Numbered from the stretch's first letter, positions 34,893 through 44,631 are shown. The stretch is 64,000 bases of DNA from Pedobacter rhizosphaerae (GCF_900111155.1 NZ_FOGG01000016.1:59389-123388), one strand, 5' to 3'. Numbers and translations: made by a program. The notes: generated by a model from the sequence alone, not told the origin.

Positions 34893-37028
34893 TTAAGCTT
34901 GTGGAGTCGCAGGTTTTTCTGGTCTAGGCAATAATACTTTACGAGAAAGTTTCATTTTACCTTGTTTGTCCACGTCTAGTAATTTAACTTCAACGATATC
35001 GCCTTCTTTAAATACACCGTCCATAGTTTCTAAACGTTTCCAATCAATTTCAGAAATGTGTAGCAACCCATCTTTACCCGGCATAATTTCAACGAATGCA
35101 CCAAACGGCATGATTGATTTTACTTTACCTGTGTAAACTTCACCAATTTCTGGTTTAGCTACAATTGCACGGATACGCGCAACAGCAGCATCAATTGAAG
35201 CTTTGTTATCAGCGAAAATCTCTACGTTACCTTTGTTATCAACTTCTTCGATAGAAATTGAAGCGCCGGTTTCACGTTGCATTTCCTGGATGATTTTACC
35301 ACCTGGGCCGATAACAGCACCGATAAATTCTTTATCAATTACCAACGATACGATACGAGGTGCATGTGGTTTGTAGTCTACATTAGGCTCGCTAAGCGTT
35401 TTCGTCATTTCACCTAAAATGTGTAAACGACCTTCTTTCGCCTGGTTTAAAGCTTTCGTTAAAACTTCATATGATAATCCGTTGATTTTCAAGTCCATCT
35501 GACAAGCTACAATACCATTTTTAGTACCTGTAACTTTAAAGTCCATATCACCTAAGTGATCTTCATCTCCTAAAATATCAGATAAGATAGCATACTTTCC
35601 AGTTTCCTCGTCGGTAATTAATCCCATTGCGATACCTGATACAGGTGCTTTGATTTTAATACCAGCATCCATAAGTGCCAATGTACCAGCACAAACAGTA
35701 GCCATAGATGAAGAACCGTTTGATTCTAAGATATCAGAAACTACGCGAATAGTGTAAGGATTCTCAGCACCTTGTGGCAATACTTTTTTCAATGAACGCA
35801 TCGCTAATGCACCGTGACCAATTTCACGACGACCAGCGCCTCTATTTGGTCTAACCTCTCCTGTTGAGAAACCCGGGAAGTTATAGTGCAATAAGAATTT
35901 TTGGTATCCATTGATGAAAGCTCCGTCAATCATCTGCTCATCATCTTTACTACCTAAGGTAACAGAGGTAAGTGATTGCGTTTCACCACGGGTGAAAACA
36001 GCAGAACCGTGAGCAGCAGGTAAATAACCTACTTCACTCCAGATTGGACGGATTTGAGTAGTTGAACGACCATCTAAACGAATACCTTCGTTTAACAATA
36101 GGTTACGAACTGCATCATATTGAACATCGTGGAAATAATGTTTAGCCAATGCTTTAGTTAAATCAGCAGTATCTTCAGGCATTGCCTCGAAAAACTCATT
36201 GATAATGGCAGTGAAACCAGCAGAACGCTCATCTTTACCAGAACCAGATTTAGCTACTGCATATACTTTATCATAAGTATCTGCATAAACTTTAGCTTTT
36301 AAATCTTCATCATGCTCTTCGTGGTTGTATTCACGTTTAACTGTTTTACCAGTTTCTTGTGTTAATTCTACCTGAACAGCACATTGTACTTTAATGGCAT
36401 CGTGAGCAAATTTTAATGCTTCTACCATTTCTTCTTCTTGAATTTCGTCAGCTTCACCTTCTACCATCACGATATCGTTAGCAGAACCAGCAACAACAAA
36501 TTCTAAAGTAGCGCGCTCTAAATCGCTTAGGTAAGGATTGATTACCAATTTACCATCAATTTTAGCCACACGAACTTCTGAAATAGGACCATTGAAAGGA
36601 ATATCAGAAACAGCTAATGCAGCTGAAGCTGCTAAACCTGCTAAACAGTCAGGCATAATATTTTTATCTGCAGAGATCAAAGAGATCATTACTTGCGTAT
36701 CTGCGTGATAATCATCAGGGAATAATGGACGTAGCGCTCTATCTACTAAACGAGAGATTAATACTTCATAGTCTGATAATCTAGCTTCACGACGTAAAAA
36801 GCCTCCCGGAATACGACCTGCTGCCGCATATTTTTCTTGATAATCAACTGACAGGGGTAAGAAATCTGTACCTGGTTTAGCACCTACAGTTGATACAACT
36901 GTTGCTAACAACATGGTATCGCCCATTTTCACTACTACTGAACCATCAGCTTGTTTAGCTAATTTACCAGTTTCGATTTCTACCATTCTTCCATCGCCCA
37001 AATCGAACGATTTTTTTATTACATTCAT
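34893..37028 (-). CDS. pnp: Polyribonucleotide nucleotidyltransferase
   Basis: The 711-residue protein has two RNase PH domains (about 1-140 and 305-540) joined by a helical domain, then a KH domain ([12 protein letters not shown]) and an S1 domain (G-E-V-Y-T-G-K-V...H-I-S-E-I-D-W). It degrades RNA from the 3' end using phosphate. It is downstream of rpsO, the conserved bacterial order, with a terminator hairpin between them. Confidence 0.97.
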   Translation of the reverse strand: MNVIKKSFDLGDGRMVEIETGKLAKQADGSVVVKMGDTMLLATVVSTVGAKPGTDFLPLSVDYQEKYAAAGRIPGGFLRREARLSDYEVLISRLVDRALRPLFPDDYHADTQVMISLISADKNIMPDCLAGLAASAALAVSDIPFNGPISEVRVAKIDGKLVINPYLSDLERATLEFVVAGSANDIVMVEGEADEIQEEEMVEALKFAHDAIKVQCAVQVELTQETGKTVKREYNHEEHDEDLKAKVYADTYDKVYAVAKSGSGKDERSAGFTAIINEFFEAMPEDTADLTKALAKHYFHDVQYDAVRNLLLNEGIRLDGRSTTQIRPIWSEVGYLPAAHGSAVFTRGETQSLTSVTLGSKDDEQMIDGAFINGYQKFLLHYNFPGFSTGEVRPNRGAGRREIGHGALAMRSLKKVLPQGAENPYTIRVVSDILESNGSSSMATVCAGTLALMDAGIKIKAPVSGIAMGLITDEETGKYAILSDILGDEDHLGDMDFKVTGTKNGIVACQMDLKINGLSYEVLTKALNQAKEGRLHILGEMTKTLSEPNVDYKPHAPRIVSLVIDKEFIGAVIGPGGKIIQEMQRETGASISIEEVDNKGNVEIFADNKASIDAAVARIRAIVAKPEIGEVYTGKVKSIMPFGAFVEIMPGKDGLLHISEIDWKRLETMDGVFKEGDIVEVKLLDVDKQGKMKLSRKVLLPRPEKPATPQA

Positions 37029-37160
37029 TTAAAGTTAATTATGATGTGTTTTCCTCTTTCTACACATCGGGTTATATATGTATATTATTTTTTGCTAACG
37101 AAGATAGCGTAAAAAATGCTTTTGATGATATTTATGCAAAAATAATTATCGAAAAATTAA

Positions 37161-37186
37161 AAAGCCATTCCCTAAAGAATGGCTTT
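37161..37186 (-). terminator. Hairpin between rpsO and pnp
   Basis: AAAGCCATTC (37161-37170) and GAATGGCTTT (37177-37186) are an exact 10-bp inverted repeat with a 6-nt loop and a T-rich minus-strand tail. It probably limits rpsO readthrough into pnp. Confidence 0.8.
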
Positions 37187-37203
37187 CGCTGATAAGTTTG
37201 CGC

Positions 37204-37488
37204 TTATTTTTGTTTAATGATATCTCTAAGCGATAAAGCTTTGATGATAGCACGGTAACGCTCAATATCTTTTTTGTATAGGTAAGCCAAAATACCGCGG
37301 CGTTTACCTACCAATTTTTGAAGTGATAACTGTGTAGAGAAATCTTTACGATTTTTCTTTAAGTGCTCTGTTAAGTGCGCAATACGGTATGTAAATAACG
37401 CTACCTGACCTTCTGCAGAACCAGTGTTGGTTTCTACTTCGCCGTGTGTTTTAAAGATTTCGGCTTTCTTTTCTGAACTTAAATACAT
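37204..37488 (-). CDS. rpsO: 30S ribosomal protein S15
   Basis: The 94-residue protein has the S15 core: T-G-S-A-E-G-Q-V-A-L-F-T-Y-R-I-A-H-L-T-E-H, L-V-G-K-R-R-G-I-L-A-Y-L. It binds 16S rRNA early in small-subunit assembly. It is a few residues longer than the usual 89. A good two-part promoter lies about 40-70 bp upstream on the minus strand, giving a leader of roughly 35 nt. Confidence 0.96.
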   Translation of the reverse strand: MYLSSEKKAEIFKTHGEVETNTGSAEGQVALFTYRIAHLTEHLKKNRKDFSTQLSLQKLVGKRRGILAYLYKKDIERYRAIIKALSLRDIIKQK

Positions 37489-37529
37489 TCTTGAATTATA
37501 TTAAAGCAATAAAAATTAATTAATTGCCG

Positions 37530-37560
37530 CAAAGATAAGGGTATTTTTGATTATAAACAA
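37530..37560 (-). promoter_or_regulatory. rpsO promoter (Bacteroidota type)
   Basis: On the minus strand a TTG (37558-37560) is followed by 20 bp and then TATCTTTG (37530-37537), an exact match to the TAnnTTTG minus-7 consensus with correct spacing. Confidence 0.75.
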
Positions 37561-37597
37561 GTGAATGAACATTAAGCGAAAAGATTAAAATTAATAC

Positions 37598-38078
37598 CTA
37601 AAGCTTATCTGCCCTTAAGCGCTCCAATTCTAAAACATCAAGCTGATCTTTTGGCCTGTTTGTGGCTTTCTTATTGAGAATTAAATGATTGTAATGTAGA
37701 AATCTGGCTTTAATGCCATTAATTTCATCAACAGTAGCCATTTCAAAGTATTCGTCAAACTTACTTTTATCCAGGCCAGGGATGTCAGTCATTAGATCGG
37801 CATACATACCATCATCCATTAAAATTTCACAATACCCCCGCAATGATCGGAATAGTGAGTAGCATATCATACCTGCCATACCCCATTTCTTCAATCGCAG
37901 AAATTAAGTTTTGCCTGTTTTCCTGCGTATCCTTTAAGTAGATATCCAGGTCGCCTGTTGTACGATTATACCCATATCGGTTAACTGCAAATCCACCAAC
38001 AATTAGGTAATGAACCTCAAATTGCTGGAATGTATTAAGCAAGAGAAGCATTTCGGGGTTTTCTTTATCAAAAGACAT
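37598..38078 (-). pseudogene. Nucleotidyltransferase-fold protein broken by one extra G
   Basis: The first 80 residues read in one frame and carry the nucleotidyltransferase signature (G-G at 28-29, then T-T-G-D-L-D-I-Y-L with Asp43 and Asp45). That frame meets a stop at 37827. The other half (G-Y-C-E-I-L-M-D-D-G-M-Y-A-D-L to L-R-A-D-K-L) is in another frame. The switch lies at a run of five Gs (Cs 37835-37839 on the plus strand): removing one G gives a continuous 159-residue protein I-I-A-G-Y-C-E-I-L. It could be a true mutation, a slippage switch or a base-calling error. The small gene at 38086 is 7 nt upstream. Confidence 0.75.
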
Positions 38079-38085
38079 AGGTATT

Positions 38086-38289
38086 TTAAGCTTTTGGCTT
38101 GCGAATGACCAATCCTAAACCTTGAGGCGTTTTTATAGGTTGGCCACCATTCATAGCTACCGAAGTATGATTAAGCTGCAATGTTTTGAAAAAACGTTGT
38201 TGAGCGGTTAAACTAAGGTATATGCTTTCTCTCTCGGCAAGAACCTGCTCGCGAGATAGATTAAGATCATATAGCTTCAATTTACCCAT
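38086..38289 (-). CDS. Small protein upstream of the nucleotidyltransferase
   Basis: The 67-residue protein (M-G-K-L-K-L-Y-D-L-N-L-S-R-E-Q...K-P-K-A) is charged, helical at the N-terminus and ends with a basic tail. It matches no family I can name. It lies 7 nt upstream of the nucleotidyltransferase gene on the same strand, so the two form a small operon. The two-gene shape resembles antitoxin/nucleotidyltransferase modules, but that is only an analogy. Confidence 0.55.
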   Translation of the reverse strand: MGKLKLYDLNLSREQVLAERESIYLSLTAQQRFFKTLQLNHTSVAMNGGQPIKTPQGLGLVIRKPKA

Positions 38290-38358
38290 CTCCCAAAAAT
38301 AAGAAAATAAAAGATGTTATTATATCCTTATTTATACTTTTGCATAAAACATTCAGCC

Positions 38359-38778
38359 GTGGAAAAGAATCAATACAGTATTTTTGAAAGTGAATTACGT
38401 GTACGTCCAGATGATATAGATATGTTTAACCATGTTCACAACAGTAAGTACCTTGATTATGTATTGGCCGCCCGCTACGAGCAAATGGAGAAATACTATG
38501 GAATGCCCTGGGAACATTTCACCAGGCAAGGTTTAGGTTGGGTGGTAAGCCATGTAGATATCAACTTCAAGCGCCCCCTTTTAATGAATGATTTAATGCT
38601 CATTAGAACCGGAATTTTAACCATGAATGATAAAGGTTGCGCTGTACAGTTTGAAATCATCAATAAAAAAACTGGCAAAGTAGCCTCTGATGGAATTTTC
38701 GATTACGTATTAATTGACCTGAATACCAGTCGTGGAACAAAAGTTACCGAGGAAATGATCAAAGCTTATAGCATATAA
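38359..38778 (+). CDS. Acyl-CoA thioesterase (hotdog fold, YbgC/FatA type)
   Basis: The 139-residue protein has the hotdog thioesterase motif R-V-R-P-D-D-I-D-M-F-N-H-V-H-N-S-K-Y-L-D-Y with a candidate catalytic Asp. The substrate is probably a long-chain or aromatic acyl-CoA. The GTG at 38359 is chosen: a TACTTTTG minus-7-like element at 38335-38342 would start transcription just before it, while the ATG at 38314 would be upstream of the transcript. Confidence 0.82.
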   Translation: MEKNQYSIFESELRVRPDDIDMFNHVHNSKYLDYVLAARYEQMEKYYGMPWEHFTRQGLGWVVSHVDINFKRPLLMNDLMLIRTGILTMNDKGCAVQFEIINKKTGKVASDGIFDYVLIDLNTSRGTKVTEEMIKAYSI

Positions 38779-38829
38779 TGGAATTTTTTCAGCTTAACTA
38801 ATCAATTCATAGAAAAATAGTCATAAAAA

Positions 38830-38859
38830 TTTGACAATTTAAAAAAATAACTATCTTTG
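38830..38859 (+). promoter_or_regulatory. Promoter of the MATE transporter gene
   Basis: TTTG (38830-38833), 18 bp, then TATCTTTG (38852-38859) matching the Bacteroidota consensus. Transcription from about 38865 would give a leader of roughly 145 nt before the ATG at 39010, unusually long beside the very short leaders of neighbouring genes. Confidence 0.75.
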
Positions 38860-38882
38860 TTTTCATCAAAACGAACAGAACC

Positions 38883-38915
38883 ATGATAGTATCTGCGATC
38901 CGCTTGAGGTCTTAA
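38883..38915 (+). CDS. Candidate 10-residue leader peptide ending in I-R-L-R-S
   Basis: An ATG at 38883 opens M-I-V-S-A-I-R-L-R-S followed by TAA. It is the first ATG of the inferred transcript, about 18 nt from its start. Arg-Leu-Arg is the motif at which macrolide-bound ribosomes stall in several known resistance leaders (for example ErmD-type). Downstream, GAGG at 38921-38924 can pair with CCTC at 38929-38932, ahead of a T run, and a second GAGG (38906-38909, inside codons 8-9) competes for the same CCTC. An attenuation device is plausible but unproven. Confidence 0.45.
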   Translation: MIVSAIRLRS

Positions 38916-39009
38916 AAACCGAGGATTCCCTCCTTTTTACTTTTATTTCAGATATCAGTAATACTACTGCATATCTTTTGGTTTATTCATTACATTATTA
39001 TTTTATTAT

Positions 39010-40434
39010 ATGTCACAGTCCACAAAGACCCAGGGCAAACTATCCTCTTTTTTTGATGTTTTAGTGCAATCATTAAAAGGCCATGAGGTTGATTTAACAG
39101 CAATTAGTATTAAAAGAGCTATCATTTTATTGGCTATCCCAATGATGTTGGAGATGGCCATGGAATCTGTCTTTGCCTTAGTCGATTTATATTTTGTTGG
39201 TCATTTAGAAAATAGCAGTCACGCTATTCAAACCGTTGGTTTAACCGAATCTGTGTTAACCATTATTTATTCACTGGCTATCGGTTTAAGTATGGCAGCC
39301 ACAGCATTAGTAGCCCGTAGAATTGGGGAGAAAAATCCAGAAGCAGCTTCCAGGGCTGGAATGCAAACTATAGTTATTGCTGTAGCCGTTAATTTGGTTA
39401 TCAGTATTCTAGGTTTAATTTTCGCCAGAGATATATTACTATTAATGGGGGCATCTTCAGAAACAGCAAACCAGGGAACAACATTTGTTCGCATTATGAT
39501 GGGTGGCAGTATCATCATCGTGCTCTTATTTTTAATTAATGGTATTTTTAGAGGAGCTGGTAATGCCGCAATTGCCATGAGAAGTTTATGGATCGCGAAT
39601 ATTGCTAATATTATCCTCTGCCCTATTTTCATTAATGGATTGGGCCCAATACCTGCCTTTGGCCTAACCGGCGCGGCAATTGCGACAACTATTGGTCGTG
39701 GAATTGGTGTATCCTATCAGGTGTATAATCTTTTTAATGGAAAAAATGCTTTAAAAATTAGCTTGAGCCATTTCATTCCAGATTTGGAGCAGATTAAAGC
39801 TATCGTTAAAGTCGCTGCACCCGCCATTTTTCAATTTGTGATCGCAAGTTGCAGTTGGGTATTTCTAGCAGAGTTAGTCGCCACCACTGGTGGCGAAGAA
39901 GGTTCTGCCGGCTATCAAACAGCACTAAGGTTAATGATGTTCTTTTTATTACCTGCCTGGGGATTAAGTAATGCAGCAGCCACATTGGTTGGGCAAAACC
40001 TGGGTGCCGGTCATATCGATAGAGCAGAGAAATCGGTATTTCATACTGTGAAGTATACGGTTGCGTTTATGGCGGTAGTGAGTGTACTATTTCTAACCTG
40101 CGGGCATTTATTTGCTGCCTTTTTTACCTCTGATGAAAAAGTGATCGCTATTGCCAGTGAGGCGCTAAAAATTCTGAGTATTGGCTTTATCATTTACGGT
40201 ATGGGAATGGTATTAATCAGTGCTTTTAACGGAGCAGGCGATACCTGGACACCTACCAAAATCAATATTTTTGCTTTCTGGCTATTTCAGATCCCTTTCG
40301 CCTACCTTTTAGCTAAATATTTGAACATGGGACCAACGGGTGTCTTTATTGCCATTCCTACGGCTGAAGTAGGTATTGCGATTGCTGCCTTTATTTTGTT
40401 CAAGCGAGGTAAATGGAAAAAAACAGTTGTTTAG
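39010..40434 (+). CDS. MATE family multidrug/toxin efflux transporter
   Basis: The 474-residue protein has about 12 membrane helices in two halves, with the MATE patterns I-P-M-M-L-E-M-A-M-E-S and G-A-G-N-A-A-I-A-M and the second-half echo A-F-N-G-A-G-D-T-W-T-P-T-K-I. An unusual hydrophilic N-terminal extension of about 35 residues precedes helix 1. It exports organic cations or drugs using H+ or Na+. It is a single gene between a promoter with long leader and a terminator. Confidence 0.92.
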   Translation: MSQSTKTQGKLSSFFDVLVQSLKGHEVDLTAISIKRAIILLAIPMMLEMAMESVFALVDLYFVGHLENSSHAIQTVGLTESVLTIIYSLAIGLSMAATALVARRIGEKNPEAASRAGMQTIVIAVAVNLVISILGLIFARDILLLMGASSETANQGTTFVRIMMGGSIIIVLLFLINGIFRGAGNAAIAMRSLWIANIANIILCPIFINGLGPIPAFGLTGAAIATTIGRGIGVSYQVYNLFNGKNALKISLSHFIPDLEQIKAIVKVAAPAIFQFVIASCSWVFLAELVATTGGEEGSAGYQTALRLMMFFLLPAWGLSNAAATLVGQNLGAGHIDRAEKSVFHTVKYTVAFMAVVSVLFLTCGHLFAAFFTSDEKVIAIASEALKILSIGFIIYGMGMVLISAFNGAGDTWTPTKINIFAFWLFQIPFAYLLAKYLNMGPTGVFIAIPTAEVGIAIAAFILFKRGKWKKTVV

Positions 40435-40445
40435 AAACAATATCC

Positions 40446-40484
40446 GGAGCTGCAAAGCCAGTTATAAACGCATTTTGCAGTTCC
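40446..40484 (+). terminator. Intrinsic terminator of the MATE gene
   Basis: GGAGCTGCAAA (40446-40456) and TTTGCAGTTCC (40474-40484) pair with one G-T; a T-rich stretch follows. Confidence 0.75.
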
Positions 40485-40645
40485 GTTTATTTTTGTTTCC
40501 TGAACCATTTCATATTGTAATTTCTTGATAGTTCTTTGCCGTTATTGTGCCTCACAAAGACTTTTATACTATTTATTTTCTCATCTTCCGTTTTACTTTC
40601 TGAGCACTTATTTATTTACCTTAAAAAGCATATCTTTGCGCAAAG

Positions 40646-42433
40646 ATGAAGCATATACGTAATTTTTGCATTATTGCACATATCGACCATGGTAAGAGTA
40701 CTTTGGCTGATAGGTTATTAGAATATACAGCGACGATTTCGCAGCGTGAAGCGCAGGCGCAATTGCTCGATAATATGGATTTAGAGCGTGAGAGAGGCAT
40801 TACCATTAAAAGTCATGCCATACAAATGAACTACAAAGTTGGAGATATTGAGTACAATTTTAACTTAATTGATACACCTGGGCACGTAGATTTTTCTTAT
40901 GAAGTTTCACGTTCTATTGCGGCTTGCGAAGGTGCATTGCTCATTGTTGATGCTTCACAGGGAATTCAGGCTCAAACCATTTCAAACTTATACTTAGCTT
41001 TAGAGCACGACCTTGAAATTATCCCGATTTTAAATAAAATGGATTTGCCCGGGGCGATGCCTGAGGAAGTTAAAGACCAGATTATTGACTTAATTGGCTG
41101 TAAACGGGAGGATATTATTCCTGCATCAGGTAAAACCGGAATGGGTATTCCTGATATTATTCAAGCGATTGTAGACCGCGTTCCAGCACCTGTTGGCGAC
41201 CCTGAAGCACCTTTACAGGCCTTAATTTTTGACTCCGTTTTTAATTCCTTCAGGGGGATTATCGCTTACTATAAGGTTGTTAACGGGGAGATTAAAAAAG
41301 GTGATAAAGTAAAGTTCATCAATACAGGAAAAGAATATTTAGCTGACGAAGTTGGTATTTTAAAACTCGATATGGCTCCACGTAATGTGGTTAAAACCGG
41401 AGATGTGGGTTACATTATTTCTGGAATTAAAGAAGCAAGAGAAGTAAAGGTTGGTGATACGATTACCACTACAGCAAGACCAGCATTAGATGCAATTCAA
41501 GGATTTGAAGAGGTTAAGCCAATGGTTTTCGCTGGAATTTATCCAGTTGATACCGATGAGTTTGAAGAACTTCGTGAAGCCATGCATAAGCTACAATTGA
41601 ATGATGCTTCTATCGTTTTCGAGCCAGAAAGTTCTGCCGCATTAGGCTTTGGTTTCCGTTGCGGATTCTTAGGGATGCTGCACATGGAGATTATTCAGGA
41701 ACGTTTAGAGCGTGAGTTCGACATGACGGTAATCACTACCGTTCCCAACGTATCTTACGTTGCCTATACAACCAAAGGCGATGAAATTTTCGTCAATAAT
41801 CCATCTGATTTACCTGATCCTAGTAAGCTAGATTCTGTTGAGGAGCCATTTATTAAAGCTAACATTATAACTAAGGCCGATTTTGTTGGACCAGTAATGT
41901 CACTTTGTATTCAGAAAAGAGGAACAATTGTAAATCAATCCTACTTAACATCTGATAGAGTTGAGTTGGTTTTTGAAATGCCAATGGGCGAAATTGTATT
42001 CGATTTTTACGATAAATTGAAAACGATCTCAAAAGGCTATGCCTCTTTTGATTACCATCAGGTTGGTTACCGTAAATCGGATTTGGTTCGTTTAGATATG
42101 TTAATCAATGACGAGCCAGTGGATGCTTTATCTTCATTGATTCACCGCAGTAATGCTTATGATTTCGGGAAGAAAATTTGCGAGAAACTAAAAGAGTTGA
42201 TCCCGCGTCAGCAATTTGAAATTAAAATCCAGGCTTCTATCGGTGCTAAAGTTATCGCTCGAGAAACCCTTAGTGCATTAAGAAAAGATGTAACTGCAAA
42301 ATGTTACGGCGGTGATATTTCCCGTAAACGTAAGTTATTGGAAAAACAGAAAAAAGGTAAAAAACGCATGCGTCAGGTAGGAAACGTTGAAATTCCACAG
42401 ACCGCATTTATGGCAGTTTTGAAATTAGATTAA
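40646..42433 (+). CDS. lepA: Elongation factor 4 (LepA)
   Basis: The 595-residue GTPase has [16 protein letters not shown] and N-K-M-D motifs and the LepA-specific C-terminal domain ending [18 protein letters not shown]. It back-translocates or remodels stalled ribosomes. The ATG at 40646 is preceded by TATCTTTG (40631-40638) with only 7 nt between, so the transcript leader would be very short or absent. Confidence 0.97.
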   Translation: MKHIRNFCIIAHIDHGKSTLADRLLEYTATISQREAQAQLLDNMDLERERGITIKSHAIQMNYKVGDIEYNFNLIDTPGHVDFSYEVSRSIAACEGALLIVDASQGIQAQTISNLYLALEHDLEIIPILNKMDLPGAMPEEVKDQIIDLIGCKREDIIPASGKTGMGIPDIIQAIVDRVPAPVGDPEAPLQALIFDSVFNSFRGIIAYYKVVNGEIKKGDKVKFINTGKEYLADEVGILKLDMAPRNVVKTGDVGYIISGIKEAREVKVGDTITTTARPALDAIQGFEEVKPMVFAGIYPVDTDEFEELREAMHKLQLNDASIVFEPESSAALGFGFRCGFLGMLHMEIIQERLEREFDMTVITTVPNVSYVAYTTKGDEIFVNNPSDLPDPSKLDSVEEPFIKANIITKADFVGPVMSLCIQKRGTIVNQSYLTSDRVELVFEMPMGEIVFDFYDKLKTISKGYASFDYHQVGYRKSDLVRLDMLINDEPVDALSSLIHRSNAYDFGKKICEKLKELIPRQQFEIKIQASIGAKVIARETLSALRKDVTAKCYGGDISRKRKLLEKQKKGKKRMRQVGNVEIPQTAFMAVLKLD

Positions 42434-42447
42434 ATAGACTTGAGATG

Positions 42448-42492
42448 TTAGATTTGAGATTTGAGATGTTTCCCGTCTGATCTCAAATCTAA
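42448..42492. repeat. Low-complexity palindrome between lepA and folD
   Basis: TTAGATTTGAGAT (42448-42460) and ATCTCAAATCTAA (42480-42492) are an exact 13-bp inverted repeat; GAGAT-type words extend on both sides. It may serve as a hairpin terminator for lepA, though no T-run follows. Confidence 0.65.
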
Positions 42493-42520
42493 TGTCTAGT
42501 ATCTCATATCTCTCTTAAGA

Positions 42521-43402
42521 ATGAAATTATTAGACGGTAAATACGTATCAGAAAAAGTTAAAGTTCAGATTGCTGAAGAGGCAGCAGATTTTTTAAGTCA
42601 AACAGGTAGAAAACCGCACTTGGTGGCAATTTTAGTCGGCAATGATGGCGGTAGCGAAACCTACGTGGCCAGCAAGATGAAAAACTGCGAAAAGGTAGGT
42701 TTTAAATCTTCCCTTCATCGATACGATAATTCAGTAACCGAAGCCGAATTATTGGCTAAAATTGAAGAAATCAATCAGGACAGCGATGTAGATGGGTTAA
42801 TTGTTCAATTACCATTGCCAAAACACATTGATCCGGAGAAAGTAACAGAGAAAATAGATTATCGCAAAGATGTGGATGGTTTTCACCCGGTTAATTTGGG
42901 TAGAATGATGCGTAATTTGCCTTGCTTTATTCCTGCTACTCCATACGGAATACTACTGATGTTGCAGGAATACAATATTGATACTACAGGAAAACACTGC
43001 GTTGTAGTAGGTAGAAGTAATATCGTAGGTAGCCCAATGAGTATTTTAATGGCTCGTAATGCTAATCCAGGCAACTGTACGGTAACCCTTACCCATTCCA
43101 GAACCAAAGATTTAAAAGAGCAGATTTTACAGGCAGATATTATTGTTGCAGCAATTGGCAAGAAGAATTTTGTTACTGCTGATATGGTTAAACCTGGGGC
43201 AATCATTATAGATGTAGGGATCAATCGCGAAACTTCAACCGAAACTAAATCTGGCTTCAAGCTTTTTGGGGATGTAGATTTTGATAATGTAGCACCTAAG
43301 TCATCTTACATTACACCTGTACCAGGGGGTGTTGGATTAATGACTATTGTGGGTTTATTGAAAAATACCCTGGCATCAGCTAGAAAAGAAATATACAACT
43401 AG
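42521..43402 (+). CDS. folD: Bifunctional methylenetetrahydrofolate dehydrogenase/cyclohydrolase
   Basis: The 293-residue protein has the FolD motifs [10 protein letters not shown] with the catalytic Lys, [18 protein letters not shown] and [11 protein letters not shown]. It oxidises methylene-THF and opens methenyl-THF in one-carbon metabolism. It stands alone between a palindrome and a strong terminator. Confidence 0.97.
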   Translation: MKLLDGKYVSEKVKVQIAEEAADFLSQTGRKPHLVAILVGNDGGSETYVASKMKNCEKVGFKSSLHRYDNSVTEAELLAKIEEINQDSDVDGLIVQLPLPKHIDPEKVTEKIDYRKDVDGFHPVNLGRMMRNLPCFIPATPYGILLMLQEYNIDTTGKHCVVVGRSNIVGSPMSILMARNANPGNCTVTLTHSRTKDLKEQILQADIIVAAIGKKNFVTADMVKPGAIIIDVGINRETSTETKSGFKLFGDVDFDNVAPKSSYITPVPGGVGLMTIVGLLKNTLASARKEIYN

Positions 43403-43430
43403 TAGAAACGAATCCTACTAATTCACTGAA

Positions 43431-43456
43431 AGCGAATCGATTGATTCGCTTTTTTA
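43431..43456 (+). terminator. Intrinsic terminator of folD
   Basis: AGCGAATC (43431-43438), loop GATT, GATTCGCT (43443-43450) and a run of Ts. Confidence 0.85.
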
Positions 43457-43467
43457 TTTACGTATCA

Positions 43468-43499
43468 TTTGCAATTTCAGTACGTATTTACTAATTTTG
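43468..43499 (+). promoter_or_regulatory. Promoter of the DUF6364-PIN pair
   Basis: TTTG (43468-43471), 20 bp and TAATTTTG (43492-43499) match the Bacteroidota consensus well. The ATG at 43503 is only 3 nt beyond the minus-7 element, so transcription would begin at or just after the start codon's A, implying a leaderless message or use of a later start. Confidence 0.65.
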
Positions 43500-43502
43500 A
43501 GT

Positions 43503-43763
43503 ATGGATGCGAAATTAACCTTAAGTTTTAATAAAGAAGTTGTAGATCGGGCAAAGCAGTACGCCGCTGAGCAAAATATAAGCCTTTCTCGTCTTATCGA
43601 GCATCTATTAACCCAGGTTACCGCTAAACCTTATCCATCTTTAGAGGATTTCCCTATCTCAGATTGGGTTCAAATGGTTTCTGAAGGAGAAGTTGAATAT
43701 AAAAAAACACCTCCACCATCTAGAAAATCATCCAAAGAGGATTTCTTCTCCAGCAAAAAATAA
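43503..43763 (+). CDS. DUF6364-family antitoxin-like protein
   Basis: The 86-residue protein begins with a ribbon-helix-helix-like pattern (K-L-T-L-S-F-N-K-E-V-V-D-R-A-K-Q-Y-A...S-L-S-R-L-I-E-H-L-L), then a less ordered acidic/proline region and a basic tail. It fits DUF6364, which is found beside PIN toxins. It should bind operator DNA and neutralise the toxin. Its stop overlaps the PIN gene start by one base (TAATG), which couples their translation. Confidence 0.75.
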   Translation: MDAKLTLSFNKEVVDRAKQYAAEQNISLSRLIEHLLTQVTAKPYPSLEDFPISDWVQMVSEGEVEYKKTPPPSRKSSKEDFFSSKK

Positions 43764-44185
43764 TGAAAAAAATTTTTCTGGATGCTAATGTTTTGGTTTC
43801 TGTACTTAATAAGGAATATCCCGTATTCAGCTATTCTTCAAGAATTTTGAGCCTGGCTAGTCACCCGGCATTTGAAGTATATACCACACCGCTTTGCCTG
43901 GCAATTGCCTTCTATTTTGCTGAAAAAAAACACGGCACAACATTGGCTAAGCAGAAAATAAACATTCTTTGCCAGCACATAAAATTAGCCGAAAATACTG
44001 CCGAAGGTGTCATTTCAACATTGCGCGACAAGCGGATTAATGATTTTAAAGACGGTTTAGAATATTTTGCTGCCCTAAGCTCTGGCTGTACTTGTATCAT
44101 TACTGAAGATATTAGTGACTTCTACTTTTCAGCTATAGAGGTACTCAACTGTAAAGATTTTTTTGACCGGCACTTATTGAATTGA
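43763..44185 (+). CDS. PIN-domain toxin (VapC-like ribonuclease)
   Basis: The 140-residue protein starts M-K-K-I-F-L-D-A-N-V-L-V, placing the first metal-binding Asp at residue 7, and ends with the late acidic cluster I-T-E-D-I-S-D-F-Y-F. PIN toxins of this type cut RNA using metal ions. Overlap with the upstream antitoxin-like gene makes a complete type II module. The RNA target is unknown. Confidence 0.8.
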   Translation: MKKIFLDANVLVSVLNKEYPVFSYSSRILSLASHPAFEVYTTPLCLAIAFYFAEKKHGTTLAKQKINILCQHIKLAENTAEGVISTLRDKRINDFKDGLEYFAALSSGCTCIITEDISDFYFSAIEVLNCKDFFDRHLLN

Positions 44186-44189
44186 GCTA

Positions 44190-44525
44190 TCAACTCCAAA
44201 GCTTAGACCACCAGCTTTCTTTAAAGCCTACATAAAGCCCATCTTCTTTATTGTCGGTAGGATAAATATCAATGTAGTCGCCCTGCCCCTCTGCCCCTCT
44301 CCCTGTCTTCAAATCGTACTCGTAACGATGTATTGGACAAACCAGGTTACCCTTTTTACACCATCCTCCATCAAAATGACCACCAGCATGCGGACAGAAA
44401 GCCTGTGTGGCATAAATTTGATCGCCATCGTTTATGATACAGATTTGTTTACCCTCAATTTTAACTGTTTTAATTGAATCGGTTACAGGTAATTGTGCTT
44501 TATTTAGAACTTTGAGCCATCGCAT
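44190..44525 (-). CDS. Rieske-type [2Fe-2S] ferredoxin
   Basis: The 111-residue protein has both Rieske boxes, C-P-H (Cys44, His46) and C-P-I-H (Cys63, His66). There is no signal peptide or membrane anchor, so it is a soluble electron carrier of the type seen with nitrite reductase small subunits or dioxygenases. No partner oxygenase is nearby. It ends 4 nt from the end of the convergent PIN gene. Confidence 0.88.
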   Translation of the reverse strand: MRWLKVLNKAQLPVTDSIKTVKIEGKQICIINDGDQIYATQAFCPHAGGHFDGGWCKKGNLVCPIHRYEYDLKTGRGAEGQGDYIDIYPTDNKEDGLYVGFKESWWSKLWS

Positions 44526-44631
44526 ACACCAAAATTACACAAATAAATATCAGTGTTATTTCATCTTTACATTAATTTCCAGATCATAAGCATTTTGACC
44601 ATATTTTTTTAGGATATTTGCAACCTCAAAA

